From Halococcus salsus (GTDB lineage: Archaea > Halobacteriota > Halobacteria > Halobacteriales > Halococcaceae): a stretch of 64,000 nucleotides of DNA. The notes beneath the pieces are model-generated. The model did no database searches, was not told the DNA's origin, and saw only the letters and a program-made list of their open reading frames with translations. Where the stretch lies: assembly GCF_009900715.1 (NCBI RefSeq), contig NZ_JAAAJC010000003.1, forward strand, positions 1 through 64,000, in the 5' to 3' direction. A program made the translations under genes and the position numbers. Positions 47,091-55,953 of this stretch are shown piece after piece. The number at the start of each line of letters is the position of its first letter. Positions within the stretch are counted from its first letter, which is position 1.

Positions 47091-48464
47091 ATGGTCCTCT
47101 CTGACGAGCGTCAAATAACGCGTGTTTGGGACGCATTTGCTGACACTGGTTTCGTATACGTGAGTGAAAGTGGAGATCGGCATAACCTTAGCGAGGGTCG
47201 TAAAGAGCGTGAAGAACGCCTCCCAATACGGCAAAAGTTACTTCAAGCATTTCTCGATGGCGAGACAGACATCATGGAATTCAAAAGGAAGATGGCAAGT
47301 GAAGTTGGGAGGCACAAATTGTGGGGGTTCAGCGGATTCAGCGGTCAAATGTTCTTCAATACGCTTGTTTCGTCCGCAGATCTCGACGACGCAGACCTCG
47401 ATGAATTGCTTAGAGAGGTATTCACTGCGCCCAACGACAAGGCATCAGCAGCCAGTAAAATCCGCAAACTGGAACGCTATGTGAAGAGACTCAGATCACA
47501 GATAGATGATCTGAACTCTGCACCAAGTGCTGGATTCATCCCGTACTTTGTCTCGTACTTTTGGCAATTACAGGACCCAAACAAATACCAGATATATTAT
47601 AAATCAATTCGCCGTGCTTTCTCTGACCTTGCCATTTGGGACCCTAGTGATAACCTCGCCGAGGATTATGTGGAATTTTGGGATCTGAACGAGGAAATCC
47701 GAGAGTTAATCGAGTCGTACAGCAATGAGGAAGTTCATCTTTGGACTATCGAACGGATGTGTCTTTTTTGGCTCAATAGAGATGAAGTCAGCGATGGCGC
47801 AACTGATGAAGATGGTGGGAACTCCTCGTCAGGTGCCACAGAGATAGTAGAAGCGAATTCATTTCCAGACAGCTATATCCCTCCAATCGTATCAATTCTC
47901 CCGGATCTCGCACAGAATACTGAGGAAATGAAGAATATTGGCAGCGAGACCGGACGAGCTGTTGAAACGCTATTTGAAGACCGACTCGCGAAGTGTCTTC
48001 GAATGCTTGGATACACGGTGGAGGAACGTGGACAGGGAAGTGGGCGCAATCCGGACGGTATTGCGAGAGCTCGTCGGCACAACTATGCGATCATTTACGA
48101 TGCAAAGGTACGTCAAGACGGATATCGATTCGCAACTAATGATGAGCGGCAGTTTCGAGATTATATCGATGCGGAAGTTGGGCGTCTCCAGAGCCAAGGC
48201 TTTCGGAATGTCTATTTTACCGTCTTTTCTAGCTTCTACGATGCAGATCGTCCAGATGCAGTCCGGAGGCTGAAAATTGAAACAGAGATTCAGGAAGTGC
48301 GTTTGATAGAAACCAATGCGCTTCTGGACATCTTAGAGACACGACTAAGGGAGCCGATGTTCACACTTGGACCAACTAATGCTGATGGGCCTGGAATACA
48401 GGATCTTTTCGCGGAAAGTGGCGTTCTAACAGCAGTAGAAGTCCAAGAGCAATACGGCCGGTAA
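47091..48464 (+). CDS. FokI-like PD-(D/E)xK nuclease with MrcB_N-like N-terminal domain
   Basis: 457-aa AT-rich, foreign-looking gene. Residues 45-230 resemble the N-terminal region of McrB-type restriction proteins: KLWGFSGFSGQMFFN, FVSYFWQLQDPNKYQIYY and a helical remainder. After an acidic linker, residues 285-415 resemble the FokI cleavage domain: RNPDGIARARRHNYAIIYDA then KVRQDGYRFATND. This supplies D322, D337 and K339, with a Q-x-R-D-Y-I segment as in FokI. A modification-sensing region joined to a nuclease suggests defence against foreign DNA. No methyltransferase or ATPase gene adjoins. Lies after tRNA-Arg and its duplicated 3' end. Confidence 0.75.
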   Translation: MVLSDERQITRVWDAFADTGFVYVSESGDRHNLSEGRKEREERLPIRQKLLQAFLDGETDIMEFKRKMASEVGRHKLWGFSGFSGQMFFNTLVSSADLDDADLDELLREVFTAPNDKASAASKIRKLERYVKRLRSQIDDLNSAPSAGFIPYFVSYFWQLQDPNKYQIYYKSIRRAFSDLAIWDPSDNLAEDYVEFWDLNEEIRELIESYSNEEVHLWTIERMCLFWLNRDEVSDGATDEDGGNSSSGATEIVEANSFPDSYIPPIVSILPDLAQNTEEMKNIGSETGRAVETLFEDRLAKCLRMLGYTVEERGQGSGRNPDGIARARRHNYAIIYDAKVRQDGYRFATNDERQFRDYIDAEVGRLQSQGFRNVYFTVFSSFYDADRPDAVRRLKIETEIQEVRLIETNALLDILETRLREPMFTLGPTNADGPGIQDLFAESGVLTAVEVQEQYGR

Positions 48465-48510
48465 ACCTGAAAAGCGATGTTTTGGTCTTTAGCTGACGGC
48501 CAGCAAATAC

Positions 48511-49125
48511 TCAGTCCTTGACTTCCGCACCGAGCGCGTTGGTCTTGAGTGCCGTGAGGAGCTCCTCGGCGGTCTCGCGCGAGTCGTAGCCCGAGGGGCT
48601 GACGGCGAGGGTGCGGCCGTCGTCGTGCATCAGCCGCCAGCGCCAGTTACCGCCGCCGTCCTCGTAGAGTTCGAACGTCGCCGCGGTCTCGGTCAGCGAG
48701 ACGTCGATCGACCGCCCGCCGGGGCCGGGCACCTCGATGGTCTCGGGTGGCTCGACCGAGTCGGTGGGGACCTCGACGTCCGCCGACCCGCGGAGGGTCT
48801 CGACGCGGTTGCGGAGTCGCTGGCCGTAGCCCTTCGCGGCGTCGACACCCCGGCGGACCCGGTCGTCGTCGAAGCCACGGTCGAACGCGCGCTCGATGGC
48901 GCGCGAGGCCTCGCCGTTGTCGCCGAGCAGGGTGTGGCCGTCGCGAGCCAGCGCGATCTCGTAGCCGTGCCAGTCGACCCCGCTGGCCGCGTCGTCGTGG
49001 TCCAGACCGTCGCGGCCGTACTCGAAGGCGAGCACCAGTCGTTCGAGCCCCTCGCGGTCGGCGTTGTACGCAACTCGGAGGTGGGCGTTCGGCCGCACGG
49101 TGAGGGTGTACTCGTGGTCGCTCAT
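48511..49125 (-). CDS. DUF1508-containing halobacterial protein
   Basis: 204-aa soluble acidic protein. The C-terminal 55 residues match a DUF1508 (UPF0339) unit: ATFELYEDGGGNWRWRLMHD followed by LAVSPSGYDSRETAEELL. The N-terminal 130 residues are particular to haloarchaea (TLTVRPNAHLRVAYNADREG and helical stretches). DUF1508 units are small beta-rich modules without known chemistry. Separated from the AT-rich nuclease gene by 46 bp. Confidence 0.75.
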   Translation of the reverse strand: MSDHEYTLTVRPNAHLRVAYNADREGLERLVLAFEYGRDGLDHDDAASGVDWHGYEIALARDGHTLLGDNGEASRAIERAFDRGFDDDRVRRGVDAAKGYGQRLRNRVETLRGSADVEVPTDSVEPPETIEVPGPGGRSIDVSLTETAATFELYEDGGGNWRWRLMHDDGRTLAVSPSGYDSRETAEELLTALKTNALGAEVKD

Positions 49126-49217
49126 ATCACCTATTCGCTCGCCGTATGCTTATGAATGTTCATCACGCGCTCGCAACCACCCGGCGGTCGATGCCCCCGT
49201 GCGGGCATGGGCCGGAT

Positions 49218-49490
49218 ATGCAGCGCAGAACCGCGGCCGGTCTCGCCGTCGTGGCGCTCGGCCTCGCAGTCGTGGTCGGCGTGGCCGTGCTCGGACCGAC
49301 GGCGACGTGTCACTCGACGAGCGGCGAGATCGCTGGTGTCAGCCCCATCGAGTACCGAGGGGTCGCCGACGGCGAACTCCAGTACAGCCGCGACGGTGGC
49401 GCGAGCGTCCGTTCGATCCCGCTCACGGTGCTCGGGGTTCCGGCAGGGCTTCTCACCACCGAGCTCGGGCTGTTCGTCCTCGGGTCGTAG
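49218..49490 (+). CDS. Small two-TM membrane protein
   Basis: 90-aa protein from ATG 49218; ATGs at 49146 and 49152 would add a poorly hydrophobic extension. TM1 AAGLAVVALGLAVVVGVAVL, an outside loop of about 35 residues (VSPIEYRGVADGELQYSRDG), and TM2 LTVLGVPAGLLTTELGLFVL. A single Cys (TATCHST) follows TM1. No family recognised. Its stop lies 1 bp before the end of the convergent MaoC gene. Confidence 0.6.
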   Translation: MQRRTAAGLAVVALGLAVVVGVAVLGPTATCHSTSGEIAGVSPIEYRGVADGELQYSRDGGASVRSIPLTVLGVPAGLLTTELGLFVLGS

Positions 49491-49491
49491 C

Positions 49492-49935
49492 TCAGGCCGC
49501 GTCGCGCCGTTCGTAGAGCGAGAGGCCGACCATCGATAGCACCACCTCGTCGTCCTGATTCAGCGTCGTGGTTCGACTCCGGACGAGCCCGAGGCTGTCG
49601 TTCCAGTCTTCGGTCGCCTCGACCTCGGTGTGGACCGAGAGGGTGTCGCCGGGTCTGACGGGGTTCGGCCACCGGAGTTCGTCGATACCGACCGCGCCGG
49701 TCGCCGCCGAGTCCTCGAAGACGTTCTCGACCAACATTCGCATCGTCATCGAGGCGGTGTGCCAACCGCTCGCGATCAGCCCGCCGAACAGCGACTCGCT
49801 CGCCGCCGCCTCGTCGGTGTGGAACGACTGCGGGTCGTAACGCTCGGCGAACTCGAGTATCTCCTCGCGGGTCACGTCGCGGCTCCCGAACGACTGCTCG
49901 TCGCCCACCTCGATGTCCTCGAAGCACTCTCGCAT
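49492..49935 (-). CDS. MaoC-family dehydratase
   Basis: 147-aa hot-dog protein: ECFEDIEVGDEQSFGSRDVT, then EILEFAERYDPQSFHTDEAA and GLIASGWHTASMTMRMLV. The hydratase-2 D-x-(N/Q)-x-x-H pattern appears as DPQSFH. Homologues hydrate enoyl-CoA thioesters in fatty acid or amino acid degradation. ATG 49935 directly precedes the conserved start. It is divergent from the DUF4112 gene and is a second MaoC protein besides the one at 30.6 kb. Confidence 0.82.
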   Translation of the reverse strand: MRECFEDIEVGDEQSFGSRDVTREEILEFAERYDPQSFHTDEAAASESLFGGLIASGWHTASMTMRMLVENVFEDSAATGAVGIDELRWPNPVRPGDTLSVHTEVEATEDWNDSLGLVRSRTTTLNQDDEVVLSMVGLSLYERRDAA

Positions 49936-50055
49936 GTCCCCCCGTGGTTCCCGGCCGGGTATAGCCCTTCGCGTGCCCCGACCGACCGGTCGACAACGCG
50001 TTCGGTCGGCAGGTGCTGGCGGTGCATCTATCCGTTTGGGAGGACAGGGAAGCGT

Positions 50056-50427
50056 ATGGCTGACGACCTCGACCTCGACGACCTCGACCGTGCCGAGCGC
50101 GCCGCGCTCAAACGCACGCGTGCCGCCGCGACCTTCCTCGACGAGGCGTTTCGCGTCCCCGGAACCAACTACCGGGTCGGTGCCGACCCGATCCTCAGTA
50201 TCGTGCCGGTCTCGGGCGACGTCGCGGGGGCGATACTCTCGATGTACATCGTCGGCGAGGCCGCCCGGATCGGGGTTCCGGGGAAGACGCTGGCCCAGAT
50301 GGTCGTGAACATCTCGATCGACACGGCGAGCGGCTCGATACCCGTCCTCGGGACCGTCGCCGACGCCGCGTTCAAGGCCAACCGGCGAAACGTCGAGCTG
50401 ATCGAAGAACACCTCGCCAGCGGGTGA
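50056..50427 (+). CDS. DUF4112 membrane-associated protein
   Basis: 123-aa protein with the DUF4112 pattern: LDEAFRVPGTNYRVGADPIL, then SIVPVSGDVAGAILSMYIVG and SGSIPVLGTVADAAFKANRR. Two hydrophobic segments may be membrane-inserted; D and G residues in the GxDP and PVxGD boxes are the family's hallmarks. Role unknown. Followed 4 bp later by the DUF309 gene, probably one operon. Confidence 0.85.
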   Translation: MADDLDLDDLDRAERAALKRTRAAATFLDEAFRVPGTNYRVGADPILSIVPVSGDVAGAILSMYIVGEAARIGVPGKTLAQMVVNISIDTASGSIPVLGTVADAAFKANRRNVELIEEHLASG

Positions 50428-50431
50428 GCCC

Positions 50432-51085
50432 GTGACCCGCCCCGCGAGCACCGACGACCCCGCTGCCGACCCGGTCGTCCCCGCGCTCCGGGCCGGGATC
50501 GCCGTCTACAACTCGGGCCGATACCACGCCGCCCACGACGCATGGGAGGAGTGCTGGCTCGACCGAACGGGCGACGACGAGCGGCTGCTCCACGGCCTCA
50601 TCCAACTCACCGCGGCGGTCCACCACGCGACCCAGGGGAACCGGGCGGGCGCGACGGGGCTCGCAGAGAGCGCTCACGAGTACCTCGAAGCACTCCCCGA
50701 GGCCTACCGCGACGTCAACGTCGACGATGTTCGGGGGTTCCTCGTGCGGTTCGCTGCCGACCCGGACCTCGACCACACCCCGCCGGTCGAGCTGACCCAT
50801 CGGGGGACCACACTCCACGTCACGGCTCTCGACTTCGAGGCGAGCGCAGTCGTCGCCAGGGCGCTCGCCGAGGCCGACGGGTTCGACGTCGAGCAACTCG
50901 ACCGCGCCATCGACTACGCCGAAACGGACCTGGACGACGGTCGGGAGACCAGCCCCTTCGTGACCCTCGTCTACGACCTCGCGCGCGAGGAGAACCGGGG
51001 GATAATCTACCAGCGCCTCGCGGAACACACCCGTCGACGACGTGCGCGCGACGAGAGCGTCGACGGCCTGTTCGAGCTGCGGTAG
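50432..51085 (+). CDS. DUF309 family protein
   Basis: 217-aa protein starting at GTG 50432. The DUF309 core is clear: GIAVYNSGRYHAAHDAWEEC followed by LLHGLIQLTAAVHHATQGN, a helical bundle with conserved H, E and W residues. The C-terminal half adds a helical extension. Function unknown; the family is widespread and some members sit with RNA or stress genes. Same operon as DUF4112. Confidence 0.82.
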   Translation: MTRPASTDDPAADPVVPALRAGIAVYNSGRYHAAHDAWEECWLDRTGDDERLLHGLIQLTAAVHHATQGNRAGATGLAESAHEYLEALPEAYRDVNVDDVRGFLVRFAADPDLDHTPPVELTHRGTTLHVTALDFEASAVVARALAEADGFDVEQLDRAIDYAETDLDDGRETSPFVTLVYDLAREENRGIIYQRLAEHTRRRRARDESVDGLFELR

Positions 51086-51302
51086 TCCTCGCTATCATAT
51101 GGACCGTCGGCATGAGAAGCGACGGTAGCGAATCACCGACTGGCGACTTTCGAACCGAACGCTACGGACGGCAGCATTCGTCCGGCCGGCGGATCGAAGC
51201 GGTCACTCGTCATAAGATACATTACGTCTTGCTATTCAATCTTACAAGAATAATCCATGAATAATATATTAATTATTTGTGCTTTCATTTCGGTTTAACA
51301 TT

Positions 51303-51908
51303 ATGGATCGGACACCGCTCGTGGTCCTGCTCGTTGCAGCCCTCCTCCTCGGTGGCTGTGGTGCCAGCACCGGATCGAACAACACCAGTGAAGCGAACGG
51401 ATCGGGGACGAGTGAACTCACGGAAGAATCCACGGAGACCGCCATCGAGACGGAAACAAGCGAAACGACTCAACTATCCACCGCCACGCGGACGGCGGCC
51501 GCGACGGCCACGATAACCCCGACGACGACGGCCACATCGACACGAGCCGCCACAGCGACACCTACACCAACCCCGACCCCGACAGCAACTCCGACTCCAA
51601 CCCCAACGGCGACACCTACTCCAACGCCTACCGCAACTCCGACGCCAACAGAAACACCAACGGACACACCAACACCGACACCGACAGAGACGCCAACGCC
51701 GACCTCAACGGAGACACCGACTCCATCGTCGGCGGGTGAGAGTTCGGACTACCCGACACCGAGCAACGACGGGAACCTCCCCGACCCGTACGACTGCGAC
51801 GACTTCGAGAGTTCCGAGCAGGCCCAAGCGTACTTCGAGAGCCACGACCCCGATGACGACCCATCGGGTCTCGATGCCGACAACGATGGCGAGGCCTGCG
51901 AGGACTGA
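51303..51908 (+). CDS. Lipoprotein with Pro-Thr repeat stalk and Excalibur domain
   Basis: 201-aa secreted protein. Signal peptide and lipobox (LLGGC) are followed by a Thr/Ser region and a long P-T tandem stalk (codons around 51555-51720, ATPTPTPT type). The C-terminal 40 residues are an Excalibur calcium-binding domain: DCDDFESSEQAQAYFES followed by DPSGLDADNDGEACED, with a cysteine pair. The stalk lifts the domain from the membrane and is probably glycosylated. An AT-rich promoter (ATAATATATTAATTATTT, 51261-51278) precedes ATG 51303. Confidence 0.85.
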   Translation: MDRTPLVVLLVAALLLGGCGASTGSNNTSEANGSGTSELTEESTETAIETETSETTQLSTATRTAAATATITPTTTATSTRAATATPTPTPTPTATPTPTPTATPTPTPTATPTPTETPTDTPTPTPTETPTPTSTETPTPSSAGESSDYPTPSNDGNLPDPYDCDDFESSEQAQAYFESHDPDDDPSGLDADNDGEACED

Positions 51909-51985
51909 CGCCGTTCGTTTGGAGTGAGCAACTGAGACGCGCTATCGAGAGCGAAGTGTAGGGGTATGTTCGCCGTGTTCGGCGG

Positions 51986-52750
51986 TCAGTCGTCGATGTG
52001 CTCGGCGGAGTTGTCCTGCGGGTCGTAGCCCAGCACCTCGCGGGCGCGGTCGATCGAGTAGTACTTCCGGTCGTTGTCGGAGATCCCGTAGACGATCTCG
52101 AAGCCGTACTCGGCGTCGAGACATCGCTCGAAGAGGTGGGCGCAGTCGCGGTAGGAGAGCCACATCGCCTGGCCGCGTTCGTAGTCCTCCGGCGGGTGGG
52201 ATTCGGTGAGGTTGCCGATCCGAACGCAGACGACCCCCATCTCGGATTCGTCGTGGTAGTACCGACAGAGGGTCTCGCCAGCGACCTTGCTCACGCCGTA
52301 GAGGTTGCCGGGTCGCGGGAGTTCGGTGCCGTCGAGCCGGAACTCGTCGGGTGGACGGTAGAGTTCGGGCACTCGGTCCTCGGTTTCGTAGCCCCCGACG
52401 GCGTGGTTGGAGGAGGCGAAGACGAACCGCTCGACCCCGGCCTCGACGGCGGCTTCGAGGACGGTCCTGGTCCCGTCGATGTTGTTGGCGAGCACGCTGT
52501 CCCACGGCGCTTCGGGGCGCGGGTCGCCCGCGAGGTGGACCACCGCGTCGATGCCGACCATCGCCTCGGCCATCGCCTCCTCGTCGGTGATATCCGCCAC
52601 CACGAACTCGTGGTCGAACTCGCGGGTCGGCCGGTCCCGGTCGAGACATCGCCAGTCGTAGGCGTCGCCGAGCTGGCCGAGGATCGCGCGGCCGACCCGT
52701 CCGGACGCGCCGGTAAGCAGTACGCTCGACTCCCGTACCCTCTCCCCCAT
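51986..52750 (-). CDS. NAD-dependent epimerase/dehydratase family oxidoreductase
   Basis: 254-aa extended short-chain dehydrogenase. Rossmann loop VLLTGASGRVGRAIL, Asp at the end of beta-2 (CLDRDRP, NAD-preferring), AVVHLAGDPRP, catalytic Ser in FASSNHAVGG and YGVSK (Tyr/Lys). The size and these motifs fit the haloarchaeal uronate dehydrogenase/Azf-type glucose-6-phosphate dehydrogenase group, but the substrate cannot be settled. Monocistronic; preceded by aIF2-beta on the same strand, 53 bp away. Confidence 0.8.
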   Translation of the reverse strand: MGERVRESSVLLTGASGRVGRAILGQLGDAYDWRCLDRDRPTREFDHEFVVADITDEEAMAEAMVGIDAVVHLAGDPRPEAPWDSVLANNIDGTRTVLEAAVEAGVERFVFASSNHAVGGYETEDRVPELYRPPDEFRLDGTELPRPGNLYGVSKVAGETLCRYYHDESEMGVVCVRIGNLTESHPPEDYERGQAMWLSYRDCAHLFERCLDAEYGFEIVYGISDNDRKYYSIDRAREVLGYDPQDNSAEHIDD

Positions 52751-52803
52751 TCGAGTGGGCTTCGGATAGGGGACGATAAGAAACGTGCGGTTCGGGTTCC
52801 GTC

Positions 52804-53412
52804 TCAGGCGAGCCGCGCGAACGCCAGCGTCCCGCTGATGTTCTCGATGTAGATCTCGACCACGTCGCCCTCCTGTGCACCGGGGACGAAGATGGTGTAC
52901 TCGCCGCGTTCGGCCACGCCGTCGCCCTTCCGGCCCGTGCCGGTGATCTCGACCTCGTAGGTTCGACCCTCCTCGACGTCGGGGCGCTGGCGGGTCTGCT
53001 GGGAGCCGGTGTTCTTCTCGACGGGGCGGAAGGCCCCACAGGCCTCACACCGGAGCATCTGGGTTCGGCCCTCGGTTTCGAGGTGGGTGTCGGGCAGCCC
53101 GCACTCCGAGCAGATCACGAACTCCTCGGTGTAGCTCCGGATGGCCTCGTCGAAGTCGTCGCTCGAAAAGGTGCCGTTGAACCGCGAGCGACCGGCGTCG
53201 AACTGGCCGTTGGTCCCGAGTTCGCGCTGGATCACGCTGTGGATGTGTTCGGGGTCGCGCGAGAGCGCGTCGGCGATACGGCCGAGGTTGGTGAGGCGGG
53301 TGAAGGCACCGTCCTTCTGGGCCTCGGCGCTTGGGACATCGAGGCGCGAGTCGCCGGTGTCGAGGTCGGGGACCGAATCCATCGCGCGGTCGAGACTTGC
53401 TTCGTAATCCAT
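52804..53412 (-). CDS. eif2b: Translation initiation factor aIF2 subunit beta, with TRAM domain
   Basis: 202-aa beta subunit of the tRNAi-carrying factor aIF2. The N-terminal helix and core (NGQFDAGRSRFNGTFSSDDF, YTEEFVICSECGLPDT) end in a zinc ribbon with four Cys (CSEC ... CEAC). A C-terminal TRAM-like OB domain (GDGVAERGEYTIFVPGAQEG, NISGTLAFARL) is fused, a feature known in haloarchaea. It links GTP-bound gamma to initiator tRNA on the 30S subunit. Confidence 0.92.
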   Translation of the reverse strand: MDYEASLDRAMDSVPDLDTGDSRLDVPSAEAQKDGAFTRLTNLGRIADALSRDPEHIHSVIQRELGTNGQFDAGRSRFNGTFSSDDFDEAIRSYTEEFVICSECGLPDTHLETEGRTQMLRCEACGAFRPVEKNTGSQQTRQRPDVEEGRTYEVEITGTGRKGDGVAERGEYTIFVPGAQEGDVVEIYIENISGTLAFARLA

Positions 53413-53856
53413 GCCCGAACTGACGGCTCACGACCTAAAGGAATTCCGTGAGAGACCGGAACAGGGTTCCTCGCCCCGTCTCACCGGATATTCCGTGAGA
53501 GACGACGGACCGAGATCGTAGCTCGTGTGTCGAACGTCGAGCCGTGACCGGTCGCGGTGGCGCGCGCTCGCGGTCGTGCGTGAGCGAAGCGAACGTCGAC
53601 CGCGGACCGGCGTGCGAGGGATGAGCACGGAGTGAGCGGGAGGTGGTGTGAACGAAGTGAACACCACAGAACCCGCGAACGAGGAGCGCAGTCGGCTGGG
53701 GAGGTACGTGGCCGTCGCGGGGCGGTTTGCGGTTCTCACTTGGATCGGGATTTGAGATCGTCGAACCGGCAACTGATGCAAAGTGGGTCGCGAAACGAAG
53801 CTCCAAACGAAACCCATTGAACAGTCTATTTGCCCGCCCGACACGAAACCGAACCC
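53413..53856. other. Intergenic region with decayed repeats, no gene
   Basis: 444 bp. A 14-bp direct repeat ATTCCGTGAGAGAC occurs at 53443-53456 and 53490-53503. Hairpin GTGGTGT/ACACCAC lies at about 53643-53667. GAGCGAAGCGAAC-like motifs recur, as in many haloarchaeal spacers. Open frames here give improbable proteins. Confidence 0.6.
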
Positions 53857-54252
53857 ATGAGCGACGACACGGCCACCGAATCCGACACCACCGACTCCAC
53901 GAATACCGCGGTCCCCTCGGCCGCCGAACGCGCCTGCTTCGAGACCGGCATCAAGTTCGGCTCGCTCTACCACCAGTTCGCCGGCACGCCGGTGAGCCCC
54001 GAGAGCGCCACGAGCCTCGCGCGCGCCATCGAGGAGTCCATCGAGAACCAGCCCCACTGCGAGTCCGTCGCGGTCGCGATCCTCGACGACGAACTCGCCG
54101 CCGCCACCGACCACGGCTACACCGAGTTGAGTGGGAAGTTCATGGAGGTCGAGGTCGTCGTCGAGTGCGACGGTCAGCGCGTCACGGCGGGGATGGCGAT
54201 GGAGGACGGTTACCCGCTGATGGCGGTCGAGTCGGTCGAAGAAATCGAGTGA
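53857..54252 (+). CDS. mptD: Archaeal dihydroneopterin aldolase-type protein (MptD-like)
   Basis: 131-aa small protein matching the archaeal DHNA family: ACFETGIKFGSLYHQFAGTP followed by IEESIENQPHCESVAVAILD and GKFMEVEVVVECDGQRVTAG. MptD cleaves 7,8-dihydroneopterin to 6-hydroxymethyl-dihydropterin for folate or methanopterin-type cofactors. ATG 53857 is favoured over 53830 because of the hydrophilic start. It converges with the MazG-like gene, 1 bp apart. Confidence 0.82.
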   Translation: MSDDTATESDTTDSTNTAVPSAAERACFETGIKFGSLYHQFAGTPVSPESATSLARAIEESIENQPHCESVAVAILDDELAAATDHGYTELSGKFMEVEVVVECDGQRVTAGMAMEDGYPLMAVESVEEIE

Positions 54253-54253
54253 G

Positions 54254-54559
54254 TCACTTCCCGGACGACGCGTTCCCCGTCTCGTCGAGTCGGGCTTCGT
54301 ACTTCGCGAGCGCCTCGTCGAGGGCGTCGCCGGCGTCGACGTCGAGCGAATCCGCGAGCGCGAGCACCGAGAACAGCACGTCGCCGATCTCGCCCGATTT
54401 CACCGAGAAGTTCTCCGGGTCGGCTCCGTAGGCCGACGATGCCGTCGCGTCGGCTGCGATCTCGCCGACCTCGGCGGCGAGGTCGAGGATCCGGTACTCG
54501 GGCGGGGCGTCGAGGTCGTGGTCGGCGACGAACGCCGCGACTCGTCGTTGTGGCTCCAT
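54254..54559 (-). CDS. MazG-like nucleotide pyrophosphohydrolase
   Basis: 101-aa all-alpha NTP pyrophosphatase. The metal-binding pair ExxE (LAAEVGEIAADA) and ExxD (SGEIGDVLFSVLALAD) matches the EXXE12-28EXXD signature of MazG/dUTPase-like enzymes, which remove unwanted nucleotides. Start ATG 54559. Length is that of the single-domain form. Confidence 0.82.
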   Translation of the reverse strand: MEPQRRVAAFVADHDLDAPPEYRILDLAAEVGEIAADATASSAYGADPENFSVKSGEIGDVLFSVLALADSLDVDAGDALDEALAKYEARLDETGNASSGK

Positions 54560-54639
54560 GACGAGGTGGGAAAAGCGAGGCGGGGTTTCACTTTCGCTTT
54601 CGGGCGCGCTTTTAAACCCTGCGCCAGCGAAGCCCACGC

Positions 54640-55122
54640 ATGAGCCAGTCGACGTTCGAGGACGACGACCTCTTCGACGAGGCGGCCGACGACATCCGAA
54701 GCGACGTCGAGGAGCGCCTCGACGCGGTGGCGAACGCGCTCCCGGACGGCGACGCGATCTGGTCCGTCGAGGCCGACAACACCCTCGGGGTACTCAACTC
54801 GTTGCGCTCGGCGCTCGACGTCGACGACGCCGCCGAGGACCTCCGGGAGGCGAAGAAGTGGTACGCGATGGGCAAACGCGCCGAGGTCTTCGAGGACAGC
54901 GACGACCTCGAAGCCCGGATCGAGACCCTCGACGGCGTCCTCACGGACGTCGAGGAGGCCCACGAACAGGCGTCGGGCCTCGCGAGCACGGTACCCGAAC
55001 TCCGCGGCGCGCTCGACGAGGCGAGCGACGCCAGTGAGACGGGCGACTCGGGGGAAAGCGAGTCGGACGAGGAGTCAGACGAAGCCGACGCGGACGAGGG
55101 CGAGGCCGAAGCCGTCGAGTAA
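54640..55122 (+). CDS. DUF5790 family acidic halobacterial protein
   Basis: 160-aa strongly acidic helical protein. The central part (DADNTLGVLNSLRSALD-type and EAKKWYAMGKRAEVFEDS) corresponds to the halobacterial family DUF5790 as I recall it; the C-terminal third is D/E/S low complexity. No TM, no catalytic motif. Function unknown. Confidence 0.75.
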   Translation: MSQSTFEDDDLFDEAADDIRSDVEERLDAVANALPDGDAIWSVEADNTLGVLNSLRSALDVDDAAEDLREAKKWYAMGKRAEVFEDSDDLEARIETLDGVLTDVEEAHEQASGLASTVPELRGALDEASDASETGDSGESESDEESDEADADEGEAEAVE

Positions 55123-55137
55123 CCCTAATCTCGCTCC

Positions 55138-55881
55138 TCACCCGTCCGTCGAGCCGTCCACGTCGCGTTCGGCGATGGCGTCGAGCAGGTCCACGAGCGA
55201 CGCGGTCGCGCGTTCGAGGAGGTCCTCGCCACGGTCGATGGTTCCCTCCGACGGATCGCCGACGACGCCGTTCTCGGTGAACTCGGCCGAATCGACTGCA
55301 AGATTGGTTCCCGAAACCCACTCGCCCCAGCGCTCGCTCGCGTCCTCGCGGGCCGTCTCGATCCGGTCGTCGCGAACGAGGTCCGGGTGGGTGGCCCGCA
55401 GGAGGGCGGTCTCGGCCGGGCCACCGTGGCCCATCCCCTCCGCGCCGATCGCGTCGAACCAGGTGAACGGCACGGCGTACGCCGCGTCGTGGCGGGTGAT
55501 GGCCGCCGAAACCTCTCGGAGCGCGTCGACGTTGCCGCCGTGACCGTTCACGAGCACCACCCGATCGAACCCATGAAAAGCGAGGCTCGCGACGACCTCG
55601 CGGACGTAGCGCCGGAAGGTGTCGGGCGTGACCCAGAGCGTGCCCGGAAAGCCACGGTGCTCCTCGGCGATCCCGACGGGAACCGTCGGCGCGAGGGCGA
55701 CCGCTTGGTCGTTCGTCTCCTCGTAAACCGTCACCGCGCCTTCGGCGACCGCGCGCGCGGTGAGGCGGTCGGTTCCGAGGGGTGCGTGCGGGCCGTGTTG
55801 TTCGGTGCTTCCGACGGGCACGACCGCGAGGTCGGTCTCGACGTCCGCGACGTCGGTCCAGGTCGCCGTGGTGAGGTCCAT
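55138..55881 (-). CDS. Creatininase-superfamily amidohydrolase (ArfB/MftE-like)
   Basis: 247-aa metal-dependent amidohydrolase. Conserved metal ligands appear in VPVGSTEQHGPHAPLGTD (E and H), VNGHGGNVDAL and GHGGPAETAL. In archaea this superfamily includes ArfB, the formamide hydrolase of riboflavin/F420 synthesis, and mycofactocin MftE; haloarchaeal members are usually just creatininase family. Start ATG 55881. No neighbouring riboflavin gene settles the substrate. Confidence 0.82.
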   Translation of the reverse strand: MDLTTATWTDVADVETDLAVVPVGSTEQHGPHAPLGTDRLTARAVAEGAVTVYEETNDQAVALAPTVPVGIAEEHRGFPGTLWVTPDTFRRYVREVVASLAFHGFDRVVLVNGHGGNVDALREVSAAITRHDAAYAVPFTWFDAIGAEGMGHGGPAETALLRATHPDLVRDDRIETAREDASERWGEWVSGTNLAVDSAEFTENGVVGDPSEGTIDRGEDLLERATASLVDLLDAIAERDVDGSTDG

Positions 55882-55953
55882 ACGGGGGGCGAACGGGGCC
55901 AGCGGCTTAAGCAGGCACAACCCATTTGAGTACGCCCGTCGTCGGGCGACTCG

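Noticed and set aside
51540-51735. PT-rich repeat considered as a microsatellite or CRISPR-like array
   Set aside because: It is an in-frame Pro-Thr stalk of the Excalibur lipoprotein, with degenerate codons and no spacer structure.
53435-53806. 123-codon frame in the 53.4-53.8 kb spacer
   Set aside because: Pro/Arg/His/Ser-rich nonsense-like product over decayed repeats.
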